Below, one piece after another: positions 23,870 through 35,600 of a DNA stretch of 64,000 nt. Below the pieces are notes generated by a model. The model was not told where the DNA came from. It saw nothing but the letters and a program-made list of their open reading frames with translations, and ran no database searches. Each line of letters starts with the position of its first letter. Within the stretch, counting starts at the first letter, position 1. The position numbers and the translations under genes were made by a program. The stretch comes from Strigops habroptila (taxonomy: Eukaryota > Chordata > Aves > Psittaciformes > Psittacidae), in assembly GCF_004027225.2 (NCBI RefSeq), contig NC_044277.2, positions 138,689,057 to 138,753,056 on the forward strand, written 5' to 3'.

Positions 23870-26518
23870 TTAACTGATTAATCTGTAAGAGGATACTAAC
23901 AGAGCTTAAAGCTTCTGTGGTGTCTTCAGTGACTTCTATCCAGTGTCCTGTGTTTAGAATATGTTATCTACATCCAATGATGCTTCATTACTGTTGAGTA
24001 ATAGTGCTAATGGTTCAGCTTTCTTTTTGTAAGAGGTGTCTTCATCTTACACTTTTGAAAACTATTCCTGATTTAACTAGTTGGAAAATAAAAAGCATAT
24101 GCATGTATGTGATGATGGTTTTTTTTCTCTCGTTTTATACACTTAAAACAGCTTGAGAGAGTTTTTAAGTCCTTTGTGGCGTGTGAGAACGCTGTGGAAG
24201 AGAATCGTCTTACTTCAGCAAGGCTATTGTATAAGTTTCATTTGGTATGCTCCATCCGTTAAGTAACTATGAAACCATAGCAGTTGTTTTAAAGCAGAAT
24301 ACTCTTTGGGGAATCTGTCCTCTTCACTCTGCAATCAAATTGATGTAAATACTGGTTACTGACTGCGCATAAACTTTTGAGAAACATTCATTGTTGGGCA
24401 GAGAACACTTAGTAACTTGCAAGCCCTATAAATACATGTTTGCAATTCTGTAGAAGGAGGATGTTTAACAGTTGACAACTTTTAACTGATTTCTTCCAGC
24501 AGTCCAGTAAATCAGATTAATAGTTCTGGTCTTTTTTCTCTTCTCTTTCTGTTTAAGTATCAATGAAGGAATTAGTTTTTATTTTTTGCCTAAGTTAAAT
24601 ATGCTAGTTCCATTCTAATCTAGGTAACTACTTACATATTCCAATATGCATTTATGTACCTGAATTCAATTAGTATCCACTTACTGCTGTTGCTAATGAA
24701 AGGTAAGATTCCATGTTGGATTTTTAAATGCAAAAATACATTATTGTCTCTGTGGAAGACTGCTGGGTTGGCATGACCACAGAATGAAGTTCTCTTCTAA
24801 ACGATAACTGGTTGAGCTTAGGAAACCTATGCAATGTTCCACAGGCAGTTCTATTAGTGCAGCCTAGTTCTGGTTGCCTGGTCTTACCCAAGGCACAAAG
24901 TTTCTTCACTCTGAGGCATAATCAGCGGTCTCAGTGAGGTGCTGTTTGTTCCAGAGCTGACCTCCCTTGCCCTAGTGCTTGAGTTGCAGTGACCTGACTT
25001 GCCTGAAAGCTAATTCAGCTGCTGTAAGAAGGAGGAGGAGGAGATCACCTCTATGAGTGCGTTAAAAGCACTTGAAGGTAATTTAGTGTTTGCATGACTA
25101 TATTTTAGGCTTGCCTAGGTACTTTTCACATAAAGGCTAAATTGAAACAGTGTCGACAATTGCTTTATGTGAAGCAGGTGGAATTGCCTAGTTTCTAATG
25201 TAATACAGTCAGTATCGTAAGTTTGATTACAAGGTTGATGCACTGAAATTCAGGTTCTACCATGTGCTCTCCATAAAGAGAGATGCAGTAGTAATGAGTG
25301 TTTTATGTGTCCAAACTAACTGATTGCACAGTAACTTTTTAACTTGGGCAGAGTTTGTACAGACAGTTCTCCAGTGCTTGAGTCTCTAAGCGTTGGCTGA
25401 ACTTCAAGCAAAAAGTCAGAATGATCACTTTATTTCAAGCAAGCAGAGGGGTTGAATCTGAATAAGAAACAGTGTCTAGTCCTCCTCTTCTCCTTTCTGC
25501 AGTCTTTCAGAGCTCCAGTGTGGCAGCAGTTACTTCATATTGTTCTGCAGTGCTCAGAAAGGAGACCCTTGTGAGTGGAGCGCTAGCTTTGGAGACTTAC
25601 GTTGGCTCCTTGAACTCCTCCTTTTTGATTGTTTCTGAGGTCACGTAAGAGGGGGAGACATTTCATCCCAGTTCTAGTCATCTGAAAGTTATGTCTAGTG
25701 TATACCAGTCATCCCATTTAAATCTCTTAGGTGAGCCCTAACTGCATTCTGGAAGTACCTTGCATGCTCCGTCTCTCAGTTTTGCGTCAAGGCACCATGA
25801 AGGACAGCAGGGTACTGCCAGAGTCAGTGTTAGGTGACACATGTAAATTTTGGGCAGCTAAAATTAGGTAAAGTGAATTCCACTGGTAGTCATTTTTAGT
25901 CTGTGTTCACACATGGAAATGTGGATAAGATCATATCTGAAGGAGAACTATCATAATCACTATGCATTGCATTGGTATGCATAAAGCACGGATGACTGTT
26001 ATGAATTTTTGTTAGGGTATTTGGAGTCCTGCAAAAGCCATGTAGAAACCCTTGGGCTTTGTGAGCATTTGTGAAGGATTCCCTTGAGCTGTTTTTTTCC
26101 TGCCTATCCCAGGTTGCTCCCACATCGCTTGAGAGTCCTGTGATTTGTTAGTGCCTTCTCTAACATTAAACATGAGTGTGTCTGCAGGTGCTGTGAACAT
26201 GTGGACTGCAGGTTACTAAGTGCCTTTCAGCTCCCACCAAGATGAGGTGGAAAGTAGGGGCAAGGCAGTTGATGCCTGCTGCTTCATTGCACACAAGGCT
26301 CAGCCGGGCACTGGAGTTAGCAGTTTTAAAATCTGGGGAGAACATTTGGAATTAAATGAAGGTTTTTTACTTCCATGTCACAAATTACTTCCTGGTTGTC
26401 TGCTTGGTTTTTTCCTTTCACCACTACAGCAGAGCTGGGCTCTAGTTGAAGTCTGGAGAATAAATGAAAGTATTTTCCAAGGCTAATTTGACATCTTTTT
26501 TCCTGTTTCATCACTTTT

Positions 26519-26535
26519 TGTGTGTGTGTGTGTGT
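26519..26535. repeat. (TG)n microsatellite
   Basis: About eight and a half TG units. Confidence 0.85.
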
Positions 26536-27772
26536 CCTCAAATACTTACAGAAGGCTTAAATCATAGTATGTAGAGGAAAACAGGGAAATAATCCCAACA
26601 GTGTAAACTTAAATGCATAAATCTGAGACTTCCAACCAGCCTGCTGTGTAAGAAAACAGATGCCATGCAATAAATTAATACTAAGCTGAATAATAAACAA
26701 GATGTATTGTTAAAGGTCTTTAATGCAAAAAGCGTGATTTCAGACATTCATATGCTTGTTTTCTGCCTTTGTTTAAATGAGGCCCTTGCATGTGTTTTCT
26801 TTATTGTTCTCTTTTGCACACATTTGAGCTTTGTTGGGTTGAGAACTCCGTCTCTGGTTGGGCAGTGGTGATTAACTTACACTAAATAGGCAGCAGTAGT
26901 GTGATTTGAGAATGAAAAGGATTCATTTCTTTTAAATGAGGGAAAAAAAACCCCAAGGTTGAAGGAAATAGTTTACATAATCTGTAAACTAGTTAAGGAG
27001 CTGAATATTTATGCAGGTTGAAATTGAAGCTGAGTTGCCCTCTAGGGGTTTTACATTAATACAGCATATGCTAGCTTTTGGGTGGGTTGTTTTTTTTTTC
27101 TTTCAGAATAAAGGTGAGAGAAGTCTTTGGAAAAACTTCCATACTGACAAATCTGTGGTGGTGGAGGCATGTGTACATCTGCATTCAGTGGGTAAGGCTC
27201 ATTTAGTTCAGCACCCAGAAAATGGAGGGAAGGTTTTTAGCCAAGTTGTGTTCTTGTGATGTCAGTGTACCAGTGTACTCACCGACGTGCAGTCACAGCA
27301 CTGAGAGGTCACAAGCAGGAAAGATCCTTATGTAGAAGTCAGGATGCACTCCAAAGGGCTTTCAGTCCTAAGCAGACATGAAAGGCCAAAAGTTACACAG
27401 GGATGTACTGGTGCTGAAGAAGGCCACAGTAATGGCAGCATTCACTCGGTTTCTGCTGGTGCCTTTGCCACCAGATGCTGCTTTGAATTCTTAGTGTCCT
27501 CAGCTGCCACTGGGTAACACACAGTGGTCTTCTATCACCTCGTGTCTTACAGCACCTTGAGCCCTGTTGGATCCTGTGGCTGAGCTTGTTAGAAACAAAC
27601 TTTGTCTCCTTCTTTAGAAAGCACTTGACAAAACCTGAGCAGTTCTTGTGTGTTTAGGTAGCATAGGATATTTTGTAGGAAGTATCATATACGTACATAT
27701 TTTTTCTCATCTAAACTTTTAATGTCTCCTTTGCCAACAGTTTTTTAGCAGATGCATTGCTAATACTTGTTC

Positions 27773-27800
27773 ATATATATATTATATATACATATACACA
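27773..27800. repeat. AT-rich (TA)n/(CA) tract
   Basis: Interrupted TA dinucleotides, passing into CATATACACA; a simple repeat. Confidence 0.75.
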
Positions 27801-28417
27801 CTTGTTTGAAGAATTTTTTTAAAGAGCAGGGTTTTTTTCTAAGTATGGAACGCATGTTTATGTGATTATTTTTGCCATTTCTTTTATAGCAGTGTTGAGA
27901 CTGTATTACTCTCACATCTTTTTGTACCAGAGGCAAGATACTTGGAGCAGGCAGGTAGGTGCACTTAAACAAGCACCTCCTGCCAAACTTGAGTACATGC
28001 GTGCGTACAGCTTGAGGACAGTGTAGTCAGCCGTCAGAACACTGTCCCCAAGGCTTCGTTACACCAAACTAAGTCTGGATTTGTGCCAGTGAAGTCTTTG
28101 GCATTACACAGAATTTTATGCCATTTGTCCATTAAGCTTTATGCTGAAGAACAGTTCTTCTGTATAGAGGGACTTTCATAGCTGACAGCGCCTGATGGAT
28201 TTTGGTTTGCTTGGTGGATTTATCAGAGGCTTGTTTGTAAATTCTCTGTCCACAAGTATTTCATTGTACTATGGAGAAATGGCCTCATTTCGTCATTTCT
28301 CTATAGAATCAGGTCTATTATTACACCCTCTTATACAGGTATAATGCTTTGGCCTGGTACTGTTTGGGTCTGACAGGCAGTAGCATCACAGAAACATCTG
28401 CTTGGTTGTATCTGCTG

Positions 28418-28443
28418 TGACATCAGGGCATGACATCAGGGCT
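28418..28443. repeat. 13-bp tandem duplication
   Basis: TGACATCAGGGCA is followed at once by TGACATCAGGGCT. The TGACATCA core resembles an ATF/AP-1-type site, but this may be a simple replication-slippage duplication. Confidence 0.6.
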
Positions 28444-29329
28444 TCAGCCTGGTGCTTCCTTGTCAGAACCAGTGACTTTATCAGCAGAGCTCTATGTACG
28501 TCATCAGTTCTGCCTTTTCCCAGTCTCTGATGATTGATGTCCGAGCCCAATCTGCTGGTCAATAAATGATTCATGGAAGCAGTGCATCACACCAAAAGAC
28601 GTGGCAGGTTAGAGGAGAGGGGGGGTTGATAATTCTTAGGAGTTTTTTCTCCTCCCTCCCTCCCATGATCAGTTTACCTATGTGAGTAGAAGCAAGAGCT
28701 GATTGCTGTCTTTATGCAAGCTTTTGGTCCACAACAGAACTTCTCTGAGTAAGGTTGTATGTAATAAGCTGCCAGTCTTGCATTGTTCTGAATAGCCTTG
28801 GCCTCATCTCTTCAGTTTAATGTCTATGAGAAGGCCTGAAATTTTGACCCCATTCTGTACACCACATCCCACTCCCACCCCCATCTGGATCCCTGAAGAC
28901 AGTTTCACTTTTGCTTAGAGGATATTCTGTTTCTTTCAGAGGAGGGAGAACTACTACTGCTATTGCCAACTTCGGTATTCGAACTTGGAGTTAAAAATCA
29001 TCCTTTTGGAAATACAGTAAATTCCACTGAGGGGGGGAAAATCTATCCCCGAAGCAGCATGCTGTAAATAAGAGCTGGTGTGTAGTTGCCTCGTCAAGAG
29101 GTCCGTAAATGACCTGCTCTATCTCCACCGTGTGGCAGAAGGAGGTTACTGCTATTTCTGCCATTCTGTCTCCTCTAAATTGATTTTTTCTTTTCAGCTT
29201 CGGAGTTCAGCTGAGGAGTCAGTCACTGTGGGACGCAGGGAGGGGGATGTTGTTTCTTTTGATCATCTGTTATGCTAACTTCTCACTGTCCTTGAGTGGC
29301 TCGGCAGCTCCCGAAGGAGGCAGGAGGAT

Positions 29330-29509
29330 GCGCAGCGGCGAGGGTACTCTGCGCAGCTCAAGTTGGATGCACTTGTTTATATAAAAGCAGGCAGTGACAG
29401 ACAGTAGCCATGGGGGAACTTGCATTTGTTCCAGTTCTGCCTCTTCCAGCGCCTGGTACGGTAGCACTTGGTGTCAGGGATTCTTACTGCAGGGTGGGAG
29501 GAAAATGAC
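29330..29509 (+). promoter_or_regulatory. TATA-box promoter-like segment with a 32-codon ORF
   Basis: An unusually CpG-bearing patch (GATGCGCAGCGGCGAGGG at about 29328-29345 and CTGCGCAGC nearby) sits just before a textbook TATA box, TATATAAAAG at 29378-29387. A start site would be expected near 29405-29415, and an ATG in good context (GTAGCCATGGGG) is at 29410. The frame runs 32 codons to a TGA at 29506-29508 and begins MGELAFVPVL; it matches no family I know. This could be the promoter of a lineage-specific transcript inside CMC1 intron 2, or a chance arrangement. No polyadenylation signal is placed to complete a gene model. Confidence 0.3.
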
Positions 29510-30489
29510 ATCAAGGCAGTCTTAAAGGAAGCAGTTGTTTAAGAACAGTGCGGTTCAACTAGGTGGCTGTGCTCGCTGGGCATGCTTTACCTGAAACCTT
29601 ATGTAGAAGGCAGTGCTTGTACTTGACCAGAACATTCCTAAAGCAAGTATCTTCAGTAGACAAATCATGATTTACCCAAGGAAACTTTCACAGCAAAGTG
29701 CTTACTTTGCTTAAAAGGATATTCTTTTTCTTTGTAATTTCAGTGCGAAGAATAGGAGCTCTGCTTTTCTTAACAAATCTGCCTGAATAACCCAGAACAT
29801 TGTCATCTTTGAGCACCTGAATCTGCCCTGCCTGACAAAGTCCAGTCACTGTAAAGCCTTATACGTAATAGTTATGCACTTGCTATTTCTCTCCTGGCTT
29901 CTGAGGACATAACCCTCCTTGTACTGCTGTGCTTGGGGTGTTGTGCTTAGTCAGAGGCAGGAGGTCTTGTCTCTTAGCTCTTGAAGAGCTGGAACTCGCT
30001 TCATAAATATGACAGTGTACTGTATTTCTGTGTGTTTGGGGCAAAAACATGTATGTGTGTACATGTGCATATATTTATAGATACATGTATATACACATGC
30101 ATACAAAAAATGCTGACAAGTCTGGAAGTCCAGGATGGGAGATCAGATCAGGTCAAGCTTGTGCTCACTGCACTAAAGCTAACAAGTAGGTATACCTCTG
30201 CATCATCTCTGCTGAAGCTCCATTTGCTGATGAAGTCCAAGTTCTGTCAAAATTCTAGTGACTAACTGTGTATTACTACAAATAATGCCTACTGCAGCAC
30301 TTCATCAGCATTGGTCTGGAAAGGACCATCTGATATTTTAGGGTGTACTTTTTAAAAAAAACATCCTTGTTTGCTCTGTGGTTTCTTGGGAAGACACTTT
30401 CCCCAGTCAAGGAGGAATGTGTGCATTCGGAATCTTTATCAGGCTGAAAATGAAGATTAATCTCTCTATTATGCAGTGGACAGTTCTGC

Positions 30490-31075
30490 ATTCTCCCCAT
30501 CCCTGCCTTTGCCTTCTGTGAGGTGGGCAGTATGGCTGCAGCTCTTGCTGGTGAAGACCGAGGCAAAAAAGTCATTGAGTACCTCGGCCTTCTGCAAGTG
30601 CCAGGTGATAAGGTTTCCTGTTTCCTCTTCACAGTTTCCCTCATCCTCCTTGTATCCCCAATGTACCTATAGAAGTTTTCCTTGTTGCCATTAATATCCT
30701 TGGCCAGCTTGAGTTCCATCAGGGCTTCAGCTTTCCTAACCTGATCCCTGGCTGCTCTGACTATTTCTCTATATTCCCCCCAGGCTACGTGTCCTTGTTT
30801 TCACGTTCTGTAGGACTCCTTTTTATGCTGGCGTTTGTCCAGGAGCTCCTTGTTCATCCATTCAGGCCTCCTGGTGTTCCTGCCTGAATTCCTCTTTGTC
30901 AGGATGCATCACTCCTGAGCTTGGAGAAGGTGATCCTTGAATATTAACCAGCTTTTTTGGGCCCCTCTTCCCTCCAGGGCTTTATCCCATGGCACTCCAC
31001 CAAGCAGATCCCGCAAGAGACCAAACTCCACTCTCCTGAAGTCCAGGAGACTTCAACTTGCCCTTTTTCAGGTTT
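30490..31075 (-). mobile_element. CR1-like LINE fragment, ORF2 linker and RT N-terminal part, antisense
   Basis: The minus strand encodes the segment of CR1 ORF2 between endonuclease and reverse transcriptase. From right to left: DFRRVEFGLLRDLLGG near 31000-31048, VPWDKALEGRGAQKSWLIF, then [51 protein letters not shown] near 30655-30710, and [18 protein letters not shown] near 30535-30600. The reading shifts frame at several points, so it is inactive. It comes from a different part of the element than the copy at 16118-17220, and both its ends are truncated. Confidence 0.88.
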
Positions 31076-31115
31076 CACTCACTGTCTCTTGCTCAGGAAG
31101 TTGGGGAGAAAAGGT

Positions 31116-32524
31116 CCAACAATCTGCTGTGGGTTAACTGGGGCAGACAGAAGTACTTCCCTGCTGTCCTTTGGGGTTTCTGGTGATACCTCTGACAAAC
31201 ATCCACAATTCTCAGTGTGAATGGAAGCACATTTTAGACTGTAGAGCACATGTAGTAATTCTGGTGAGAGAGGTTTCCTCTGTGTTGTATGGGAACAGGA
31301 CTGTGTCTTCATCCTTTATAGCTTTCTTGGGTGTATTTGTCATTACTTGATGTTAATTTCTTAAAATCCTCTTTTTTTTTTCCCCTCAGAAATTTCCCCA
31401 GAAATGATTTCCCAGAAATCCTCTTCAGTGATTGTTGTGTTTGAAAACAACAGAAACCTTGTTAATGTTTCTGTAATGAAAAGTAGATCAGCAGCTGAGC
31501 AGTGACTTCTGGTTTGATGTTGGAGAATCCCTACCTGCTGTACAGGAGTGATATTGTGGTTTGTAAAAAAACCCAACAAACACCACAAATAAATAAAAAA
31601 AAACCCAATATTTTTTCTATAACTTTTGAAACAAAGTTTAAATAAGCCATTGATTTCCTATAGTCATTTGAAAAGCCCCTTCTAAGCTGTAATATCAGAA
31701 AAGAAAAGCTCTTGCCAGGTGTGCGCCGTTGACCAAGCACAGAGACATGTAATATCTATGCATTGAAGAGATGAAGACTTTGAAGACTTGCTTCCAAGTG
31801 GCATTACAGAGCCAGTAACTGGATAGTTCTGAAACCAAAAACCAACCCCCAAACATTTTTGACCTGTGCAGTGCTTTTCCTCCCCACTGCTTCGGCCTAT
31901 TCTGCATCCAGCCGAGGGATACTTGGAGGCCAATTAATTCTTGCAGCAGGATTTTGAAAACTTGCTAATGAAAAAGGCATCCGTGGAATGACAGAGATAA
32001 CCACAACTGCAATAGGTGGGACTTCAGCAGGGCTTAAGCAAGCCGGGGCTGACAGATGTTGGGGGGATTCAGGCTAGCATGTGCCTTTTTGGTATTGGGC
32101 TGGTTTTCTCTCTTTCTTCCTCCTCTTCTCTTGGAGGCTTGTCAGTTTGGACCCACTGTGCAAGTGATCATAAGGGTTTTGAAAGGGATGTAAGAACTTT
32201 CTGCTTCCAGGTATAAGCCAAGCTTACAGTTGATAGGGGTTAGGAAGAAAATGTTCTTCCCTAATGTAGACTTTCTGGCACGTCTTTCTGAAGCAGCTAT
32301 TACTGGCTTCTGAGAAAGATGGTACACAGGACAAACAGGCCCTTGGTCTGATTCAGTGTGTCACTTTCTCATCTCCAACTGTAAATGTCCCCTAAAGCAA
32401 AGTCTTCAGATTTGTTTCTAGGATATAACTTGTATTCTTTACCCCAAGGAAATGTGTTTATAGAAACAGTTCTTGGGTTTTGTGAATATATTCTTCCTCT
32501 GCAGATCACAGTTGTGCTATCTAG
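31116..32524. other. CMC1 intron 2 between CR1 fragments
   Basis: No gene or element recognised. Short T- and A-rich runs near 31372-31383 and 31565-31605 are the only regular features. Confidence 0.55.
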
Positions 32525-32602
32525 GCAAGGGGTAATGGCTTTAAACTGAAAGAGCGTAGATGTACATTAGATATAAGGAAGAAATTCTTTACTGTAAGGG
32601 TC
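32525..32602 (+). mobile_element. CR1 3' UTR fragment
   Basis: GGGGTAATGGCTTTAAACTG, then ACATTAGATATAAGGAAGAA and ATTCTTTACTGTAAGGGT correspond in order to the 3' UTR landmarks of the better CR1 copy at 16940-17030. The downstream CR1 tail is lost or unrecognisable. Confidence 0.8.
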
Positions 32603-35600
32603 CACAATCCTGGTTTTCGGTGCTGAGAGTGCCCTGGAAAAGACTGGATAGGAGGAGAGATCTTTAACACAGTGGATATCCCTTTCCTAAAATTCCTGGA
32701 TTCCTGGAATCGTCTCTCCTCCCCAGTCCTGTGTTGTGTGCTACTACTTATTGATCATCTGCCCCAGGACAGATGCCCTCAGTAGTATGTTGAAGCTACA
32801 GAAGCTAAAATGGAGCAGCTTTTTGGGGGGTGGTGATGGGCAGGAAAATGGAAAGTATATGATTATTTTTATGTTACAGCAAATGAATACTTGTGGAGAC
32901 AAAGTATTTGATCTCATAACAGAGGTTCACTTCAAAGAATCAAGGTTATTTTATGTCAATTTTCTCTTTGCCCTATGTAAGATGCATTTAATTATTTCAT
33001 GCTATCTCCCTCTATTCAAATTAATCTTGTCTTATATATATTGTTGCTCAAATTAGAATAATTCTTTAATCAGCTGTTATGCATGCCATAGTAGACTAGA
33101 ATAGGAAAGCTACTCCTGGCTTACTGACTATGCATGTATTTTATTTGTTATTGTAATTTAAAAGTAAAATCAGAAATATTGATTTCTACTTGACTGGAGA
33201 GATGATTTAGTTTGAATATCAGACTGATCTTAATCAGGTGAGAATTAATTGAGTTGGAGGTATTAGATATTCAGTGATGTTAACTGAACCATGATCAATC
33301 TACAGAGAAGCTTTCTTTTGTACTGTGTTAGAAATATCAAATAGCTCGTACGCTACAATGTAAACCAATCTTTTCATGTGCACCCTACTACTTCCTCTGG
33401 CTCATTAAACGCACCAGTGATCTGTTCTGTGCATACTGAGTAATCTGCAAAGTAACAAGCTAATAAATCACAATTTAATACAAAAATTAAAAGCGGAACA
33501 ACTTCACCATCAAACGTTGCTCATGATGTTCTGTGTCACTTTAATGTTTTGTATACATCTTACACATGTAGGTCTAAAAATCTTGTCCTTGCTTACATTT
33601 TAAGGGGAACTGCTTCCTCCTCCTTCCACCATCGCCCCACAAGTCCGCAGTGTTACTGGGGCCTCTGTTCTCCAGCCGGTGGCAGAGCTCAAGCAATTAC
33701 CTAAACGTTGGACAAACTACTTGCCTTTTTGTTTAAAGGAAAAAACGCACCCCAGGAATAGAGCACAAGCCTGGTCTGGATCATGGTACAAGCTTTTTTT
33801 TATTTTAAGAGTGTGATAGCAGTATCATAAGTGTTGAGAAAATATAAATGGTGAGATAACACCTCTGTAGGACTTTCTCTTAAGTAGTAAAATTGTAAAG
33901 TCTTTAAATAAACTAGAGCCAGACCTGAGAGGATCAATTTATCTTGATAATGGGGAGTATTTCATTTATTTTTGTGTACAAGAACATCTGCAAAATAGAT
34001 ACATAATTATGATTGGTAAAACTACAGTTCTAATATTATAATTGTACAACACTTTGCGACAGGAATCAATATGAAAGCGCCAAGTATTGTTATAAACTGA
34101 ACCTGCAAAAAATGAACGTTCAGAAATAGTCTTTGTACTACCTACAGTTCACACATACACTGAAAAGAATAACGAGGACCCCTTGGCACTGTTCTATCAA
34201 CACAGTTCCTGTGCACCTGGTTGTCTGGAGATCAGTCCCAAACACCTTTTGTTCTTCTCTTGCTTTGCACATGGAAAGACCTTTGTGTTTGCAGAAGGAA
34301 ATAATGAAGTATCTAGTATTTTTAAATATTTAAAGTAAAAACCATAAAAACAGTTTTAAAAATCCCCTACAAACACCATCTGAGACCAGCCTTCCTCTGC
34401 TTGGGGTGGAGGGGGGTCATAGGCTGCGTAGTGTCTTAACTATGGTGCCTTGGTTTTGTTGTCCGCTCTTTGTAGGTCTGCAGACATTGAGATTAGAAAT
34501 GTTAAATTTAACCTCGTCTTCTTTAATGGCTTGGAAGAAAATCATTATCTTCATGCAGCAGAGCTGTGGCTCTGTGTTATGCCAGATGTTGGTTTGTCCC
34601 TTTGAGTCAAAGTCCTACAAGTTTCTATTTTCATCATATAAGAACAAATATTCCTTGAACCTATGACTAAGTTCTAAGATGAAATGGGTAATACCCTGGC
34701 TTTTTATTTTCTTTAAATTAAGAAGTGTATGTACCAGCACATCTGTTGGTGGACATCCCCCATACCCCCCCTACCATACAACTTTGTTGTAACTAAATTT
34801 CCTGGTAATGTATTTGATCTTTTAAAAACTGAAAATCATCACTGTAATGTGCTGATTATTGCACGTGTCTCCGACTGCCTGCGTAGGCAGGGGAATCGTC
34901 TGTCCAGTCTTCTTTCTGAGATAAGGGAACCGTTGCCCAGTTTCACTTTGGTTTCCATCTGCTTCCCATATTGTCTTGTACTAAAGTCATAAAACAGAGT
35001 TGGGGGAAAAGGCTATTAAAAATCCTAAAGAAAAACATCATTCCTAGATACTGATTATACTTCAGCAAGGATTTATGTAAAGATCTTTGTGAACAGTTCT
35101 TTACTGTGTCAACCTTCCAGCTAATTATCAAAGAAGCCCTTATAAAAGAGTGCTCTGTAACTTAAAGCAGTTCTTAATCAACCATCAAGTATACTAATTA
35201 ATAATCTGACATTCCAAAATAATTCTTGATACCTCCAACATTATTTCTATAATTCTGTGTCTGAACAGAATTATACAAAATCTCTGAATAGGATTTTTAT
35301 AAAAAATAAAATCACGCGTATCCAGACAGCTTCAGAAATAATTTTAGAAGGCTTTTAAAAGCTCTTTCTTCCCTTGTTCTGTGACCCTACATGTGCCAGG
35401 ATCTACAAAAGCAGCTGGTTTTCCCCTTGTTCTCCATGTCCTGCTTTCTCAAGTATTTAAGTTGAGATGGGGAGACCCACTGAAATGCTGCTTTTGCATC
35501 CTGGACCACTGGGGATCTGGAGTCGCCAAGGACCAAACTCATCAGCTTCCCAGAGCTGCTCAAGGCCCAAGGTGCTCCCTGCTGAAGAGTCAGTCCGGGG

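Larger units (their letters stand above)
22530..29329. other. CMC1 intron 2, long stretch without genes
   Basis: No exon or mobile element that I can name. Small features are an 18-bp palindrome at 23852-23869, a 9-bp hairpin at 23649-23669, (TG)n at 26519-26535, an AT tract at 27773-27800 and a 13-bp tandem duplication at 28418-28443. Several 60-90 residue open frames occur on both strands but none shows a recognisable domain. Confidence 0.55.

Noticed and set aside
30276..30719. Minus-strand 147-residue open frame
   Set aside because: Its first part is CR1 ORF2 linker text ([17 protein letters not shown]) and the rest is frame-shifted CR1 or intron.
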